Shown here piece after piece: positions 5,201 to 7,042 of a DNA stretch of 7,042 bases; the first letter of the stretch is position 1; each line of letters begins with the position of its first letter. A model generated the notes under the pieces. That model searched no databases, had not been told where the DNA came from, and saw only the letters and a list, made by a program, of their open reading frames with translations. Where the stretch lies: assembly GCA_003535195.1 (NCBI GenBank), contig DOHN01000128.1:17684-24725 (forward strand), read 5' to 3'. A program made the position numbers and the translations under genes. This DNA comes from Ruminiclostridium sp. (GTDB lineage: Bacteria; Bacillota; Clostridia; DSM-8532).

Positions 5201-5791
5201 TCACCCCGTTACTCTGCGCTCCATCACCTGATCGATTAAGCCATAATCTTTCGCCTCTGAGGCGTCCATAAAGTAATCTCTCTCCACATCGATTTCTATC
5301 TTGGAAAGAGGCTGACCGGTTCTCTCACTCAATATTTTATTGAGATGTGTCTTTACCCTTAAAAGCCATTCCGCGTGGATCTTGATATCTGTTGCCTGGC
5401 CCTGAGCCCCGCCAAGAGGCTGGTGGATCATGATGGTGCTGTTGGGAAGGGCAAAACGCTTGCCCTTGGCGCCTGCTGTCAGAAGGAATGCGCCCATGCT
5501 GGCTGCCATCCCCATACAAATGGTTGAAACATCGCATTTTACATACTGCATTGTGTCATAAATAGCAAATCCCGCTGTTACGGAACCTCCAGGGCTATTT
5601 ATGTATAGCTGGATATCCTTATCGGGATCTTCAGCTTCCAAAAACAGCATCTGGGCAACTATAAGACTGGCAGTTGTATCGTTTACCTCGTCGCTTAAAA
5701 CAATGATTCTATCTTTTAAAAGTCTTGAATAGATGTCGTAGGAACGTTCACCCCTACTACTTTGCTCAATTACATAGGGCACTAATGCCAT
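5201..5791 (-). CDS. clpP: ATP-dependent Clp protease proteolytic subunit ClpP
   Basis: Serine peptidase that forms the double-heptameric degradation chamber and cuts substrates delivered by ClpX or other Clp ATPases. With the start at 5791 it has 196 residues, and the catalytic triad falls at the canonical numbers Ser98 (GMAASMGA), His123 (MIHQPLGG) and Asp172 (ERDYFMDA). The oxyanion-region glycines of INSPGG (64-69) are present. The N-terminus [10 protein letters not shown] is the standard axial-loop sequence, with little or no propeptide. I chose this ATG because GGAGG lies 8 nt upstream. An in-frame ATG at 5806 overlaps that ribosome binding site and would add five uncharacteristic residues. 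It sits between tig and clpX on the same strand, the classic arrangement. All active-site residues are intact. Confidence 0.98.
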   Translation of the reverse strand: MALVPYVIEQSSRGERSYDIYSRLLKDRIIVLSDEVNDTTASLIVAQMLFLEAEDPDKDIQLYINSPGGSVTAGFAIYDTMQYVKCDVSTICMGMAASMGAFLLTAGAKGKRFALPNSTIMIHQPLGGAQGQATDIKIHAEWLLRVKTHLNKILSERTGQPLSKIEIDVERDYFMDASEAKDYGLIDQVMERRVTG

Positions 5792-5799
5792 GAGAATTA

Positions 5800-5804
5800 C
5801 CTCC
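5800..5804 (-). promoter_or_regulatory. Ribosome binding site fixing the clpP start
   Basis: GGAGG on the minus strand, 8 nt before ATG 5791. The upstream in-frame ATG (5806-5804) runs into this site, so it is unlikely to be the real start. Confidence 0.8.
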
Positions 5805-5828
5805 ATTTTATTTCTTTCTAATAGATTT

Positions 5829-5843
5829 CCACTCCAAGAGTGG
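5829..5843 (-). other. Small hairpin in the tig-clpP intergenic space
   Basis: On the minus strand, CCACTC (5843-5838) and GAGTGG (5834-5829) form a 6-bp stem with a 3-nt loop, 26 nt after the tig stop and 37 nt before the clpP start. No T-run follows, so it is not a normal terminator. It may be an RNA processing or stability element, or chance. Confidence 0.35.
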
Positions 5844-5869
5844 TTTTAACCTGTTTTCCCAAATTTGTT

Positions 5870-7042
5870 TTATGCTTTTGCACTTTCCACAAGCAGGGCT
5901 ATAGTTTTCTTCCGTTCAATTGAATTCTTAATATATTCTATATCGTCCTCATGTAAATGTTTCTTCATTTCCTCCACGGTCTGCTTATAACTTTCTGCCA
6001 TTCTGGCAAGCTCGCTGTCATATTCTTCGGGAGTTACCTCAATATTTTCTGTCTGGGCAATTTTATCCATGACAAGCTGGGTTTTCACATCCCGCTGGGC
6101 ATTCTCACGATAGTCGGCTCTTACCTGGCTCTCCTCCATACCCATCATCTTGAGGTAGCCCTGCAGATTGAGACCCTGATACTGAAGCTGCATGTCGAGC
6201 TGGCGCATCATATCATCCAGGCGGTTATTGACCATAACCTCTGGAATATCGCATGCGGCATTGTCCACTGCCGATTTGATAATATCGTCTTCAAACTTTC
6301 TTTCGGCTCTGGCCTGAGCCTGTTCGGTCAGCTTTTTCCGTATATCGGCTTTGTATTCTTCAAGGGTTTCAAATTCACTGACATCGGAAGCAAATTCATC
6401 ATCGATCTCAGGTAGCTGTTTGAACTTTATTTCGTTCACCTTTACCTTGAATACGGCAGCTTTGCCCTTCAGCTCCTCGCTGTGGTAATCCTCCGGGAAG
6501 GTAACATTGACATCCATCTCGCTGCCCAAGTTTGCGCCGACCAGCTGATCCTCAAACCCCGGTATAAAGCTTCCCGAGCCGATGACCAGCGTATATCCCT
6601 TGGCTGTGCCGCCCTCGAAGGGAACACCGTCGACACTGCCTTCAAAGTCAATATTCACTGTATCGCCGTCCTGAACAGGACGATCTTCAATGGCGATCAA
6701 CTTGGAATTTCTGTCTGCAACTCTTTTCAGCTCTGCTTCCACATCGTCATCGGTGACAACGGCTTCCTCTTTTTCTGCAGAAAGGCCTTTGTATTCGCCC
6801 AGCTCCACCTCGGGCAAAACGGTAACGGTAGCTGTGAAAATCAGGTCCTGGCCGCCGCCGACCTGAACAATGTCGATCTCGGGCCTGCTGACGGGGTGAA
6901 TGTCCTTTTCATCAATTGCATGGTCATAGGCCTCGCCGCAGGCAAAGTTAATGGCATCATCATACAGAACCTGTTCACCATAATATCTTTCAACCATACT
7001 GCGAGGAGCTTTGCCTTTTCTGAAACCGGGAATGTTAAAACG
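5870..7042 (-). CDS. tig: Trigger factor (ribosome-associated chaperone and peptidyl-prolyl isomerase), missing the N-terminus
   Basis: Chaperone that binds the ribosome at the peptide exit and shields nascent chains. The frame is open to the right window edge; 390 residues are visible and I estimate about 35-40 are missing. The visible part opens with RFNIPGFRKGKAPR, which contains the ribosome-docking signature GFRxGKxP. An FKBP-type isomerase domain follows at about visible residues 121-205 (from DRPVQDGDTVNIDFEG through VFKVKVNEIKF). The remaining part, about 206-390, is the charged helical C-terminal chaperone domain ending in VESAKA. An ATG at 6997 is internal and should not be taken as the start. 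The gap to clpP is 78 bp from the tig stop to the clpP ATG, with no obvious terminator or promoter, so the three genes probably form one operon led by tig. Confidence 0.97.
   Translation of the reverse strand, partial: RFNIPGFRKGKAPRSMVERYYGEQVLYDDAINFACGEAYDHAIDEKDIHPVSRPEIDIVQVGGGQDLIFTATVTVLPEVELGEYKGLSAEKEEAVVTDDDVEAELKRVADRNSKLIAIEDRPVQDGDTVNIDFEGSVDGVPFEGGTAKGYTLVIGSGSFIPGFEDQLVGANLGSEMDVNVTFPEDYHSEELKGKAAVFKVKVNEIKFKQLPEIDDEFASDVSEFETLEEYKADIRKKLTEQAQARAERKFEDDIIKSAVDNAACDIPEVMVNNRLDDMMRQLDMQLQYQGLNLQGYLKMMGMEESQVRADYRENAQRDVKTQLVMDKIAQTENIEVTPEEYDSELARMAESYKQTVEEMKKHLHEDDIEYIKNSIERKKTIALLVESAKA

Noticed and set aside
5337..5537. Minus-strand 66-codon open frame within clpP
   Set aside because: Out of frame with a fully intact clpP carrying its catalytic triad; a shadow.
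5807..5869. Search for a CtsR operator or separate promoter in front of clpP
   Set aside because: No tandem GGTCAAA-type heptamers and no -35/-10 pair with proper spacing were found on the minus strand.
5957..6415. Plus-strand 152-codon open frame antisense to tig, with hydrophobic stretches
   Set aside because: The hydrophobic look comes from the complement of charged, helical tig codons; there is no ribosome binding site or promoter, and tig itself is intact.

Overview
The window looks like chromosomal DNA from a low-to-moderate GC Gram-positive anaerobe of the class Clostridia, probably near the Lachnospiraceae. This rests on the gene order tig-clpP-clpX, the strong GGAGG-type ribosome binding sites, the YtrA-type GntR regulator with its own ABC exporter, and a divergent type IIA topoisomerase B subunit whose ATPase domain resembles clostridial forms. 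The taxonomic placement is inference; no rRNA or species marker is present.

Layout, left to right. (1) Bases 1-1611, minus strand: a small predicted exported protein of unknown function (1009-1611), followed by the 5' part of a topoisomerase IV/gyrase B-subunit gene (1-1060), which starts 52 bp inside its neighbour and leaves the window at the left edge. (2) Bases 1612-1978: a 367-bp divergent intergenic region. It holds a good sigma-A promoter with two inverted repeats for the plus-strand operon, a minus-strand intrinsic terminator, and sequence able to form a long-range helix that competes with that terminator. (3) Bases 1979-3824, plus strand: a compact, overlapping three-gene operon of GntR/YtrA-type repressor, ABC ATPase and six-helix permease. 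(4) Bases 3857-3899: a bidirectional terminator between convergent operons. (5) Bases 3907-7042, minus strand: clpX, clpP and most of tig, transcribed in the order tig, clpP, clpX.

How the genes work together. Trigger factor, ClpP and ClpX form a protein-quality-control cluster: a ribosome-bound chaperone, a serine protease, and the AAA+ unfoldase that feeds the protease. The plus-strand operon is a self-contained exporter module, probably repressed by its own first gene through the inverted repeats at the promoter. Such modules usually respond to cell-envelope stress or antibiotics, but nothing here identifies the substrate.

Most of the window is ordinary housekeeping and accessory DNA. The least explained parts are the minus-strand structured segment with a terminator at about 1758-1880, the unknown exported protein overlapping the topoisomerase gene, and the doubled inverted repeats in the exporter promoter. 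I found no CRISPR array, tRNA, rRNA, insertion sequence, or phage or defence gene.
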